Of a stretch of DNA of 64,000 bases, positions 32,454 through 43,842 are shown in pieces. The notes below the pieces were generated by a model. That model saw only the letters and a list, made by a program, of their open reading frames with translations. It ran no database searches and was not told the DNA's origin. The stretch's first letter is position 1. Every line of letters starts with the position of its first letter. This stretch comes from Mycocentrospora acerina (lineage: Eukaryota > Ascomycota > Dothideomycetes > Pleosporales): positions 984,263 to 1,048,262 of the forward strand of contig JAKUHH010000080.1 in NCBI GenBank assembly GCA_022701365.1. Direction: 5' to 3'. The translations under genes and the position numbers were made by a program.

Positions 32454-35357
32454 ATGGCTCGCTATAATCCTTTTTCGTTCACGCCTGCGCCCGTCATCAT
32501 CTTCACAACAATCACGTACATAGCTTTGTTCGCAGGTCTGCTTACTGTCCACCTCAACGTCCCCGGCTACCCTTCCAAGACGCCAACAGGAATAAGTCTT
32601 GCTCAGGCTTGGACTGATCTCGAGAGCATCACGCGCAAGTTCCACCCTTACAACAGTCACGCGAACGACGAGGTTCGCAATTACCTACTGTCACGCGTTC
32701 AGGACATTGTAGCTTCCAAGAATCTCAGCAGCCATCAGGTGCAGATCATTGACGACAATGTTTCGAACGTTACCTTCTCGTCTGGTAAAACCACTGTTTA
32801 CTTTGAAGGAACCAACATCGTTATCGCTATTCGTGGTTCCGAGGATGACGAGCCTTTCGATTCGACGCGAGAACCAGGAAGTGGAGGAGTTCTAGTCAAT
32901 GCTCACTATGACTCTGTCAGCAGTGGATACGGTGCAACCGATGACGGAGTGGGAGTGGTTACTGTACTACAGCTTCTATCCTACTTCACCGAAGCCAAGA
33001 CCTGGCCCAAACGGACTGTGGTTCTCCTCTTGAACAACGGCGAAGAGGACTTCTTGAACGGCGCCAAAGCTTTTATGCGCCATGACATCTCGCAAGTCGC
33101 ACATACCTTTGTCAACCTTGAGGGTGCCGGTGCTGGCGGGAGGGCGACATTGTTCAGGAGCACTGACACCGAAGTAACACGCTTCTATAGGGCATCAAGC
33201 CATCCATTCGGCACTGTTGTCAGTGGCGACGGGTTTAAGAAACACCTCATCCGCAGCGAGACAGACTACAAAGTCTTTTACGAGGAGCTAGGGCTTCGCG
33301 GCCTCGACATCGCCTTCATGGAACCTCGCGCGCGTTATCATACCGTCGAAGACTCAACTCGCGAAACATCGCTCAACTCCCTCTGGCATATGTTGTCTGC
33401 AGCACTCGCCACGACATCTGGATTAGCTTCTGACACTAGTAACAAGTTTAACGGCAACACAGAGACACGAGAACCGCACGATGGTAAGGTCAATACCGGC
33501 TATGGCAGTGATGCTGTATGGTTCGACATATTCGGAAAGTTCTTCGTCATATTCCAGTTGCATACCATGTTTGCACTATGTGTGACACTACTTGTTGTTG
33601 CGCCTCTCACTCTCATCGGTCTTACAGTTGGACTCTCACAAGCGGACAAGAATTACCTGTTTGCTCGCAAATCTTACATTCACTCTGCCGATGACGATCA
33701 GGCTGTGGAGCTCAACGGATGGCGTGGGTTCTTCCGTTTTCCAATCGTACTAGCCACCGCGACTGCGATAGTCGTTGGATTGGCTTACCTAGTTGTTCGA
33801 CTGAATCCCTTCATTGTGTACAGTAGCCCTTACGCAGTCTGGAGGTATGTTATTCAAGTCCCGTCCGAGTTCCGTCACTGATTGCTCCTTAGTATGATGT
33901 TCTCTGGTTGGTTCTCTTCTGCATGGTTCTTTTCGCGAGGAGCGAGTGCTATGCGGCCGTCTGCTCTCCAACGCATGTATGCCCTCATCTGGCTATTTGT
34001 TTTGTCATTCGCCCTGCTCGCACTCGTCACTGTGCTAGCTCAAAACTTTCAAGTTGCTGCTGGATATCCTATCATGTTTTACTTTGCAGCTGTCTTCTCC
34101 GCGCTTGTTCTGTCTTACCTGGAGCTTTTCTTTGCACCAAAGAAGTCTGCCTACGTCGCTCATTTTGACCAAACGGACGGCTCAACAAGTCGACCGCTTA
34201 CTGGAAACACAAGTATCGCACGTTCCGAAGACCGCACACAACCGGATGACGATGCCACTGAGACGACTTCCCTCTTAAGAGGAGATCATCAAAGTTTTGC
34301 GAGACATCGCAGCAGGCGCGATTCTACAGGCGGCGAAGCGGACGGCAATCACGAAGAAGGCTCTCGACAGCTAGACCTTGGGCATCCTTATCCTGGGGAG
34401 CAGGAATGGAGCGGAAAAATCCCAACCTGGCTTTGGTTCGTCCAACTTCTGCTATTGGCGCCCGTTGTCATCGTAATTGTTGGACAAGTTGCCTTGTTAA
34501 TGACGTCTGCACTACCCCAAACACCTGCAGATGGTAGCTCGACGTTACAAATCTATGTCGCTTTTGCGATTCTTGCTGCCCTACTCCTCGCTCCCACAGG
34601 ACCCTTCATTCATCGATTTACTTACCATGTACCCACATTTCTATTTCTGGTCTGTGTTGCGACTGTCATATACAATCTTGTGGCATTCCCCTTCAGCAGG
34701 GAAAATCGCCTGAAGGTATACTTTGCACAACAAGTCGACTGCGAAACCGGAGTGAACACTGTATCTCTGACTGGTCTCGATGATTATGTGCAGCGCGTGC
34801 TCGGAGATATACCTAGTGCACAGGGAAAGCACATCAATTGCACCACGCCAAGTGTCGCGAAGCGCAAAGAACTGAGAAAGTGCTCATGGGAAGGTCTACC
34901 TGCGAGAGTGGTACCTCATGCGAACACTCTGAGCAACAAACCCTACACGAACAGTTGGATCGATTATTCGATTTTCAAAAGCAACAAGACGAATGAAGCA
35001 ACAATCAGCGTTGTTGGTCAAAACACGAGGGCCTGTCGCGTTCTTTTTGACTCGCCGATCACTAAACTGGCGATCGTTGGTGGCGCCTCGGATCCTCGCT
35101 TCAACCCGACGGGCGAAACTGGGTCTCGTGAGGTGCGTCTCTGGCACCGCGAGTGGTCTCAGCCCTGGAATGTTAGCGTGACCTGGAATGACAACCACGC
35201 TTCGAAGCTTTCTGGAAAGATTGTTTGCCTATGGTCCGACGCAAATAGTGGTGACATCCCTGCATTTGATGAGGTCCAACATTACTTTCCTGTATGGGCG
35301 ATCCCGACAAAGTTAGGTGATGGACTTGTGGAAGGTTACAAGCATTTTACGACATGA
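32454..35357 (+). CDS. PFF1: Vacuolar membrane protease, M28 family
   Basis: Two exons (32454-33844 and 33893-35357, 48-nt intron) give 951 residues, normal for this family. A membrane helix near residues 12-32 is followed by a lumenal M28 zinc peptidase domain: NAHYDSVSSGYGATDDGVG supplies the His and bridging Asp, NNGEEDFLNG the catalytic Glu and a zinc Glu, and YHTVEDS the last ligand region. The C-terminal two thirds has about eight more helices in groups around a Ser/Asp-rich cytoplasmic loop (SEDRTQPDDDATETTSLLRG), then a lumenal beta-rich domain. Pff1 sits in the vacuolar membrane and is a putative aminopeptidase-like enzyme; its substrates are poorly known. Codons at the splice give W-S-M-M in frame. 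Confidence 0.92.
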
Positions 35358-36343
35358 TTCTGCTGGCCCATTTGCTTGTTCAAGCCACCAGCTCCCTGCT
35401 CTCTCATTTGCGTTTGCTGCGATATCCCTCTCGGATGCATTTCAGCATGGCGTCAGATCATCTGCTTTTCGGCATATCATTTGCTTGTCAATGCATGAGC
35501 CTCCTTTCCCCAATGCTTTAATCACCGTTGCGGTCTGCTCTTTTCGGCTTTCTGTTCTTCTTGGTTTCCTTCTCGTTGGTGTCTGGATTTTTGTACAAAT
35601 ACATAGCATGGCGAATGAATTTACGCATCTACATTGATCGCAACGAACTTCACGACTCAACTGCTAGTGCACGAGCGCCACCCTCAGCCATACATGACAC
35701 AAAAGCCCAAGCCAAGCAAACCGCAACGCCACGCAAAACCACTTTCGACATCAGTTTGCGACTGTCTCCGATCATTAGGCCCGGATTGTGACACTGGCAG
35801 TTTAAAAAGACATCTCAGACTGTACGCACAGTTATTCGCTGTATTTTCGTCGAGTCTGAAAACTGCAATACCGCCGCAGCTCAACTAAGTTTAATTTGCA
35901 CACAGCTCACATCTGGGTATCTGTTGAGCCATCTATCAGAGGAGTCATTAGCACGTTTTCGACTTGTAAACTACGAAACACCCTGCACTCGGATCTCGGC
36001 CTTGCAGTGTATCGGCCAAACGGTTGTTACATATCAGATTACCAAGGCCTGCGCTCTGACTTCAACTCGTCCTTTGTCGACGTCGCACGACCTTGGGGAT
36101 TTCTAAATTAATCGCGTACCAAAGCACTGTTTTTTAATTCATCTGCTTGATTGCAGCGATCATCCTAACTTTGCTCACCGCCCTATCGCTCCATCCTCGA
36201 TACCATTTGCCCAAGCCTTGGGCGACAGTCCATAAAACACTTGCAGTGGCTAGGCCAGATTTCGTCATTCTAGCAGTAGTAGCTGTCGCCAATCTCAAAG
36301 CTACAAGCCTTGATTAGTTGGTTGCTGTTTTTGTACACTAGTC
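35358..36343. other. Intergenic region, no gene seen
   Basis: About 1 kb between two plus-strand genes. Frames of 60-106 codons occur on both strands without motifs. The last 200 bp should hold the promoter of the coiled-coil gene. Confidence 0.45.
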
Positions 36344-38654
36344 ATGGCTATCTTTGACGTGTTTCAGCGGTCGTTGGATGCAGCCGATGATGCGGAAACT
36401 AGCATAAGCGGCGAATCGCAACGTCAAACCCAAGAATCGTCGGCTGCTGAAACCTTTCTGGGGCACACTCTAAGCGAATCGTATTTAACAGGAGTATCAA
36501 ACCATTCGACCACGCGTCTTGGGGAAAAAGTCCCAGCTCCTATTCTGGGGATCGTGGAGCGTAAGAACCAAGAGATAGTGCGACTTCAGCACTCACTCAC
36601 TGAACTGAGAACCGCCAACACAGCCAAGGAACTTCAGCTACACGCTACACAAACTGAACTTGATAATGTGCGACATACACTCAGCGAGAAATTTGTAGGG
36701 TACTCGAAGTTGCGCGATGAGATAAAGACGGTAAAGCAAACAATGGCCAGGGAACACCAATCTATCATCTATCGGAAAGATATCGAATTATTTGCCTTGC
36801 GAAAAGGCAACGAACAAAAAGAGAGGACTCTTGCGGAACGCGACGCGAGGCTAGGTGTAGTAACACGGGAACAGAAGGCCATACTGGAGTCCAAAGAAGC
36901 ACAACTCAAGATGCTTTACGAGAGACTTACGTTCGCAGAACGTCAAGCCAATTCAAACTCTGGCAGCGATGTAAGGTCCGAAGATAGCTCGTCTTCCTCT
37001 GATGGTGACCACGCACTCGAGGTCCGGCTCTTGCATGTTAAGAAGGGAAGGAAATCTACAGTGACCGAGGATGAGAAAGATGTAGTCATCGCAAGACTTC
37101 AGGAAGACCTTGATGCCGCGACAAAGGCTGCCGAAAGGATTGTCGATCAACAAGCTGAACTGCAACGAGCCTGGGAAACAGCCAAGAAGATTCAACTCGC
37201 TCTCAGCGAAGAGAAAGGACACCACATGCAGACCAAGTTGCAACTACTTGAAGCGACAGCAAAGCCAGGAGAAGAGCTACAGACAAGGTCTCGAGCTGAA
37301 TCAATGAGCCGATTACCAACGATTGAGGAGAATGACCAGAACGAACTCGAATCTATGTTCGATACCGCGCAGCAGGACAACCTTCGACTCTATGCAGAAG
37401 CAGAAGCACTAGAAAAGAGACTTCGCGATGCTAATGCGCGCATGTTCACAGCAGAACAAGAAGTTGAGGGCTTGAAGGAACAGGTCCGGCTTGAAAAGGC
37501 CATCAATGCAGATATGGAGACCGCCCGGCCAAGTGTGGTACACCGTGTACACTTTCAACGCATGGAAGGTCAGCTTAAGGAAAGCCAAGATGCCCTTTTG
37601 GCAAAGAAGAACGAAGTGAAGACTTTGAAAGCCGTGATCTCTGACAAGAATCAGCGTCTACAAGATATGCAGATGGAACTCGATGCAGCGGCCATATTTC
37701 ACACACAGGACCAGGACGAAATCGACCAACTCAAATTAAGTTTATCTGAAATACGCATCACGAACGAAAAGCTCATCCGCGAGCATGAGAGGCTTGCTTC
37801 CCATCGAACTCGCCACCGGGTGATATCTGCTGAAATAGTTTCTGCTCGGTCTAGCGGAGCGACGCTCATTCCATTCGACACAGCTCTGCGAAATAACTCT
37901 CCAGATCCTATTGCTGCTGAAACAAATCCGGATTCGGTTCCGGCAATACCAACAGTTCCAGCAGTTCCAGCAGTTTCAACTATTTTCGAGAAGGAGCGAC
38001 AGAACAGTATCCAGGAAACACCAAAACGGCACCTTCGAAAACAGTCAAGCACGCGTCGGGAGCCAGTTAGTATGATCGTAAATGATGCCCCTCCAGTAGA
38101 GCTTAGAGTATCCTCTGTTTCAAAAACTTCTAAGCGAAGAAGCATGAGTCTGAAAGGGCTGATGAAGCGAATGGTCATGAGGGAGAAAGATACAGATGTG
38201 CAAGAACAGCCTAACAAGCTTGTAAGCGAGGAGAAAGAGAGGGAGCGCCAAAGACATGCACTAGCAGATAAGACCAGGAACTCGATGATGCGGCCTAAAA
38301 CTTCAGATTCTGGGAACGCGCCTACAAATCCTCTCTTGGTGGCCAAATTACCAGAAATTGAAATTCGGCGGCCAATGACATCTGCATTACCGAAAAACAT
38401 ACGACCAGAAATAAATAGAAGCAGCACGCCGAGATACTATGCTGCACAATCTATGGAAAATATTTTGCGACCGCAAACTTCTGCTGGAGAATTCAATGTG
38501 GTTAAAGACGAGCCTGAGCGGCCGTCGAGTCGTATGGGCTGGGGTACTTCGTAAGTTCATTTCATATTCTCGGATCGCTCCAAGGCGACGATAGTACAAG
38601 TTCTAATTTGAGTCCTTGTACAGGAATAAATTAAAGCGTAGGTCTCTCTTCTAA
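36344..38654 (+). CDS. Coiled-coil protein of unknown function
   Basis: A long exon of 736 residues stops at 38552-38554, but a good donor (GTAAGT at 38551) and acceptor (CAG at 38621-38623) would replace the last residue by a short basic tail ending KLKRRSLF, with the stop at 38652-38654. I give the longer model. Residues 70-215 and 245-500 are heptad-like and rich in Glu, Gln, Lys and Leu, hence long coiled coils. Between them is a Ser/Asp-rich linker. After residue 500 it is disordered, with a VPAIPTVPAVPAV stretch and many basic and serine residues. Dimeric scaffold, cytoskeletal or polarity function is possible, but nothing specific is recognisable. Confidence 0.72.
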
Positions 38655-38966
38655 TATTATTACTTCGATCTGAGCGATAGGCGCATGGAAGTACAGGAAT
38701 GTGTATTAGGAATTCATTAATGATTTTAAAGGCGTTACTCAATTCTAGGATGACCTTATGGCGTATTATGAGATAGATATATGCGCACGTAGTTACGAAG
38801 TATCAATCCTCAAGTCACTTCTCCATGAAATTTGAAGCCACAACGGATCCACTCTTCCCCGCTATACCTCGGGCTAATATTCAGCGAGCCGTTCAAGGGC
38901 TATATATACTTATCCACATTGTGCCCCTTGTGTGTGTAGGGCTTATTCAACTATAGATAACCCGAA
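38655..38966. other. Intergenic region upstream of the hydrolase gene
   Basis: 312 bp holding the hydrolase promoter, including a TATA-like element listed separately. Confidence 0.4.
38901..38908 (+). promoter_or_regulatory. TATA-like element
   Basis: TATATATA lies 59 bp before the ATG of the alpha/beta hydrolase, within a GC-containing context, at a spacing suitable for a short 5' leader. The match is by consensus only. Confidence 0.45.
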
Positions 38967-39830
38967 ATGGATTCACGAACACTTCTCGCCGCCGATTCTG
39001 CCATCCCACTTTGGGACGATGAGCCCATAGAAGGTGCCTTCAGATTCGATGATACACTCAACAAACCCGAGGACGCGGTAGTCACAAGCGTTGAACGACC
39101 ATGGCTATTCGGCTATAATCCAACTTCTCCATCAAGTGACACCAACAAAACCCCGATCGCGATTCTTGTCCTCGGTGGTGGTGGCTACACTCAACTCATG
39201 GCGGGCCGTGAAGGCACCATTGTCGCACGCTGGCTCAACTCCCTCGGATTTCACGCCTATGTACTTATCCACCGTTTCCCCAACGCACATTCCTCTCCAC
39301 AGGCTTCCCTAGACGACGCACGCCGCGCCCTCCGCCTTATCGCCGACCAGGGCTTCACCCTCGGCCTCTGCGGTCTCTCCTCCGGCGGCCACCTTGCTGC
39401 CTCCCTCCTCTCGCACTACCCTTCTCCCTGGACAGAACGTGACACACGCCCCCTGCCTCCAATCTCCTTCGCCATCATCGGGTATGCCCCCATTTCTACA
39501 AACGCCAAGGGCCGGACTATAATTGTGAATAAAGCACCGTTGGAGCCGGAACAGAAACAGGAGTTTTACGATATGGTGCAGCCAGATGTACAGTTGAGGG
39601 ACGGGGTACCACCGGTATTCATCGTGTATGCGGGAAATGACCCAGTAGTACCGGTGGTGAATGCGTGGAGGTTGGCGGAGGGAGTTATGGGGAAGGGACA
39701 GAAGGCGGAAATCCATATTTTTGGGGACGCACCTCATGGATTTGCGTTGGATACGAAAAATATACCCGTAGAGGGGTGGCCGGGGTTATGTGAGAAATGG
39801 CTAAAGCAGGTGGGGGTTCTGGGGAGGTAG
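38967..39830 (+). CDS. Alpha/beta hydrolase (BD-FAE/acetyl-esterase-like)
   Basis: A single exon of 287 residues. VLGGGGYTQL near residue 73 is the oxyanion-hole loop in the GGGY form seen in bacterial BD-FAE and acetylxylan-esterase-like hydrolases. GLSSGG near residue 137 is the nucleophile elbow with the catalytic Ser. YAGNDPVVP near residue 220 offers the acid Asp, and DAPHGFA near residue 253 the catalytic His. The triad is complete. There is no signal peptide, so it is probably cytosolic; likely substrates are short-chain esters. The codon usage changes sharply along the gene, with C-ending codons up to about 39480 and G- or A-rich ones afterwards. Confidence 0.85.
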   Translation: MDSRTLLAADSAIPLWDDEPIEGAFRFDDTLNKPEDAVVTSVERPWLFGYNPTSPSSDTNKTPIAILVLGGGGYTQLMAGREGTIVARWLNSLGFHAYVLIHRFPNAHSSPQASLDDARRALRLIADQGFTLGLCGLSSGGHLAASLLSHYPSPWTERDTRPLPPISFAIIGYAPISTNAKGRTIIVNKAPLEPEQKQEFYDMVQPDVQLRDGVPPVFIVYAGNDPVVPVVNAWRLAEGVMGKGQKAEIHIFGDAPHGFALDTKNIPVEGWPGLCEKWLKQVGVLGR

Positions 39831-40132
39831 GTCAATAGATGGTAGTTTGAAGTTAGGCAAAGTTGATTAATATTTGCATTATACATCATCAAGCATTTAT
39901 CATCTCCGTACTTCTTCGATGATCATATACTTTTCAAATCGGTTAACGTTTTCCGTTTGGTATTTCTCAGCACAGCGCCGCAAAATCTTTGTTCAATAAT
40001 GTGCCTTATGAAGGCTGAGCCACTGCTAATCCGTTGTTGAACCTCAACATAATTACCTTGCTTTCTGCTCTTATTGAGTACTCCAGAAGCCAAAATAGAG
40101 GCATGTATTAGAAAATTCGTTACGAACAACAA

Positions 40133-40597
40133 CTATTTCTGAAAAACAAAAAGTCGGGCGAGCTTCGTAGCGCCACGGACCAGGCGAATGGAAATAGTTC
40201 TCCGATAAAGCACGTTGCTGTTGATAAGATTGCGAGTATGCGGGTATCTTCCGAGGGTGAAACGCGCGAGGACATGGACACTATCATGCGTGATATTGAA
40301 GAAATCGTCGCTAAATCTGGCTAATTTAAAAAATTGGGGTCTACTCTGGTTGCTCTCATCAACAGCTACGACATCTTGCTCAGATGTCCCAGCTGTTCTG
40401 GTCGTAGGTGCACCAGCGCTCCTGTGATCTCGGTGAACGAGCCAACCTCTCACTGATCCTCTGTGAGTAGCGATGGCAGAACTAGAACTTGCATTCAATT
40501 CAATGCCATTTAATGAGCGCCAGATACTCCAAGATACATGCCCGACATTAATCTGCAAAACTTTCAATCTCTGCCAAATATTCCGAAGGCCCCGCAA
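40133..40597 (-). CDS. Open frame of about 154 codons, hypothetical
   Basis: An uninterrupted minus-strand frame, long for this gene-poor stretch. It reads as plausible protein (RLKVLQINVGHVSWSIWRSL, later DDFFNITHDSVHVLARFTLG) but has no good ATG near its start. An upstream hydrophobic piece in another frame (GTVGIVILGLAIICLS) might be joined by splicing. Family unknown; could be a gene fragment or chance. Confidence 0.22.
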   Translation of the reverse strand: MRGLRNIWQRLKVLQINVGHVSWSIWRSLNGIELNASSSSAIATHRGSVRGWLVHRDHRSAGAPTTRTAGTSEQDVVAVDESNQSRPQFFKLARFSDDFFNITHDSVHVLARFTLGRYPHTRNLINSNVLYRRTISIRLVRGATKLARLFVFQK

Positions 40598-42772
40598 CGC
40601 GTTTTCTCAAGATAGACATATAATAGCCAGGCCCAAGATTACAATTCCTACTGTTCCTCTCCTGTTTCCAGCGGTATTTCGAATTTGAAAGAGCTTAAGT
40701 CATGCCACTTGAAGCCAAACGGAGGCGCTAATGTATCCACTTTAATGAAAGCCATGCAAGCGAAGACAAATGCTTTCTCACTACAAATCCCCATAAACAT
40801 ACGATTCACACAAATCAGCTTTGTATCAATGCATTAGTCACAGTGGAAAGGACAAAGACGAACAAAGCTCAGAAGTTTATGAAAAAATATTCATATTTGG
40901 GGCTTAACTGTGGCAAGAAAGTCTACCGGAAGAAACTCAATCAGAGAAATTAAAGAATTGAGGAACATCTTCTAATTCTGAAACTGTGACTGATATCCTC
41001 CAGTCGCGCTGTAAAAATTGAGTAACAGCCCCGAGTTGCCTGACACAGAACTTACACATTCGGTAGAACTTGTCAGATTTTCGACTGGTCATCCACATTC
41101 CCCTAACATTAACACATTTGGACTAAGAAACATTCAATGTCCCGTGCTCCTACCCTGTATATGTTTACACGCTAAGAAAGCCTCTACGCCCCATGCGCTT
41201 AACATCTTTCACCGCCATTTGAACAAGAAGCAAAAAGGCAATATAGTACTCTGTGGCAGAAGCGAACGTATGCAGATCGACTGGTGACAATACCAAGCCA
41301 CCATTTACCTAGTATGTAAGCATAATACTTACATCATCAGTCAATCGTCTCCATCGCCAGCTGCTCACACCTCGGTTACGCTGTGAAGGCCAAGGTCTTT
41401 TTGACTATCACGCCTAGGGCTCGAATAAGTGTTATAGATCTGTGCTAAATGGTTGAAATATCCTTCCACCGCGTCTTGAATGAACTAGGTTCATCTATTG
41501 GTGATGATTATGCAAGTATATCTGCATGTTCTTGATTTAAAGCGAGGCTTTTGAGCCTGTCTCTGTTTGTCTAGCAATAGGAAACCATCTTCGGCCTTCT
41601 CTCAATAGATGAACTGCGACTTTTCATGTCGTTGGCTATTGATTCAAGAATTGAAGTCTTGTACTTCGTATTTGAGCGGCCGTTGTACCCTGCCAACGAT
41701 ATGTCGCCCTCCTTGAACATCTAGACATATATCTCTTTCGTCGCCGATGCTACCATTCTTCCGTTATTTTTTCTCCATTTGTCATCCTTAGTCGCATTAT
41801 CGTGCCATGGTTCTCGAGGTTGCACTTCACACTCTGCGGGGGAACTTGTGGACAAGGGCTCCCAAGAAGAGGATCATATTTGTCTCGGACTTGCTGTATC
41901 TCCCGAGTAGTCGTCCTTCCAAAGATTACGGCGATTTCCTGTGGTGAGTCTTGTCTTGGCTACACCTGCGATATCGTTGTGCTCCTGGTGAATTGGCGAG
42001 AAAACAGGGAACTATCAACCGAGAAACAGTACATTCAATCAACATTGGGGATCTATTCCTAGCTCAACAGATAAGCAATAAAATACTTATGGGATAGAGG
42101 TGGTTATGACATGCAGGTCACCAAGCACAGGACCCATCGATACGTCTCCAAAGAATGACCGCGACACTTCAGGTCTGAGCTTACTCAATGACGGAGTTAG
42201 GCTAGAAAGAAGTCGCGATATCATCATTTTGGACCATACGAAAAGAGATTAGAGTGACACCGTATTGCAAAAGTACATTGAAGCACTTCGTTCGACCTTT
42301 AGCTATGGGGTTAAGTGTAGATTCCACCCCCAAGGTCCAAGCTGATGACGAGACAAAAATTTCATTTATGTGCGGGTCGACCTGTGCAGAATGGAAGAGA
42401 GAAAAGAAAGATGATGACGCCGAATAGGATAATACGTCACCAAGCATTTGGATTGCGCACCTTAACTTCAGACTCAAGTCGACTGAAAATGGATATGGAA
42501 CCACCGTGCTACCAAAGCTGCGAGGAGGCTTATAAATCGATCGGTTGTGCGAGAGTCTCAACGCAACTTGGTTGGGCTCGGCGTGGCTCTCGGCTCTGTA
42601 GTTGATCTTCGAACCAAGTCTGAGGTCTCTGCGAGCTCAGCACACGCCAGCTTAACGCAATATGGCACCGGGAAAACGAGATAGCCAATCTCCGAGGTAC
42701 CTTGCTTACCAGGTGCTGTGACGTACGATGTTCGGACGAAGTAACAGAACTTGATGGAGACACTCATTTTCG

Positions 42773-43229
42773 ATGGCCCAGCGAGTGCGATATTGCGTGG
42801 TGCAGAAAGATATAAGTTCTCGTACAGAGGTGGTCCAAGTAGAGTCGGAACTTTGTCAGAGGTAAATCAAAAATCTTGTACTTTCTCTGTAAAAGTAGTT
42901 GAACTGAGCATGGAAGTCATTAGTCCATCGTTTGCGCGAATTAAGAGCTGCTGTGATTCGCAGAGTTGTCGCAAGCTGCCAAAAACTCCGTACGCCCCGG
43001 GATCAACCTTTGGCAAGTTCCTGCCGAACCATGCTGCCCCATCGTCGCCAGGTCGTGATGAGTTACTGGGAATTTATCGAGGACAGCCTACTGGTAAGTG
43101 AGCGGCTTTTCTATAGCCTTCATATCATCGGCAATTTCTTCAGAAGAGGACCGTTTGAAGAACGGCTTGAGGATTGCAATCACATGCTGGCCGCCAGGCT
43201 TGAGAAAATGTAGTCTGAGAGAAAACTGA
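42773..43229 (+). CDS. Possible small three-exon gene
   Basis: Exons 42773-42861, 42924-43093 and 43144-43229 join in consistent phase across introns of 62 and 50 nt with GTAAAT and GTAAGT donors, giving 114 residues that start MAQRVRYCVVQKDISS and end near ITCWPPGLRKCSLREN. The middle exon is Cys- and Pro-rich. No motif is recognised. The intron signals are decent but short models of this kind can arise by chance. A coiled-coil-like frame just downstream (about 43260-43390) may be a further exon or a separate relic. Confidence 0.28.
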
Positions 43230-43842
43230 ATGCGTCCAGATGACTCTCTGAAAAGAAAAAAGACCCTCTTCAAGTATCAGCTGAGCTTAAACAAGCATCT
43301 GGAAGTGATACTGCGAAAGAATTGGCCTTGAACTCTTATCGTGAAAAGGAACAGATCAAAAAGCTGATTAGAGCAGACGATAAAGTAAGGGCGTGGGGGT
43401 GTTACTTCGTTCTCATCTGGTTCACCTTACTGTACTTTGATTTCCCATTCTCTTGAGCATGCTATTGCATAAACCGTGCAAATGGGTTTCTTAGAAAGTA
43501 GCACAGAGTCCCGTAACAATATCATCGCAGAACTAGAGATACATTATCTGCTTGAAGTCGACCATTTGCTTGAAGTAGCTTTGTATATTTCTCAAAGTTA
43601 CACTAGCATTATTTATCCCACAGATTGGAAGATTGTAGGAAACGTGCTATATAGGTAATGTTACGTGTGACTTGACCTGCTGACGGCGACGCGATCACTA
43701 GTCGCGATGTCGCAATCGCTTGTGGCGCTGACTAAAGCCTGGCAGGATTCACGAAAATCTTGCGGGTTTGTCCAGAAGGAAATAGGAGACCCTGTTTAGA
43801 GCATCACCTACGACGGAGACTCTCAGGGCGTGAAAATTCGCC

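Larger units (their letters stand above)
39831..43842. other. Four-kilobase gap with only weak coding signals
   Basis: The largest gap in the window. It contains two weak gene candidates listed separately (40133-40597 minus, 42773-43229 plus). A third short frame starts at an ATG near 41807 and reads MVLEVALHTLRGNLW for about 46 codons, up to a TGA embedded in a donor-like GTGAGT. I see no transposon ends, long repeats or RNA gene. It may be an old, degraded region. Confidence 0.4.

Noticed and set aside
37699..38427. Minus-strand frame of 242 codons
   Set aside because: Antisense of the coiled-coil gene, with Ser/Leu-rich composition expected from Glu/Arg-rich sense codons.
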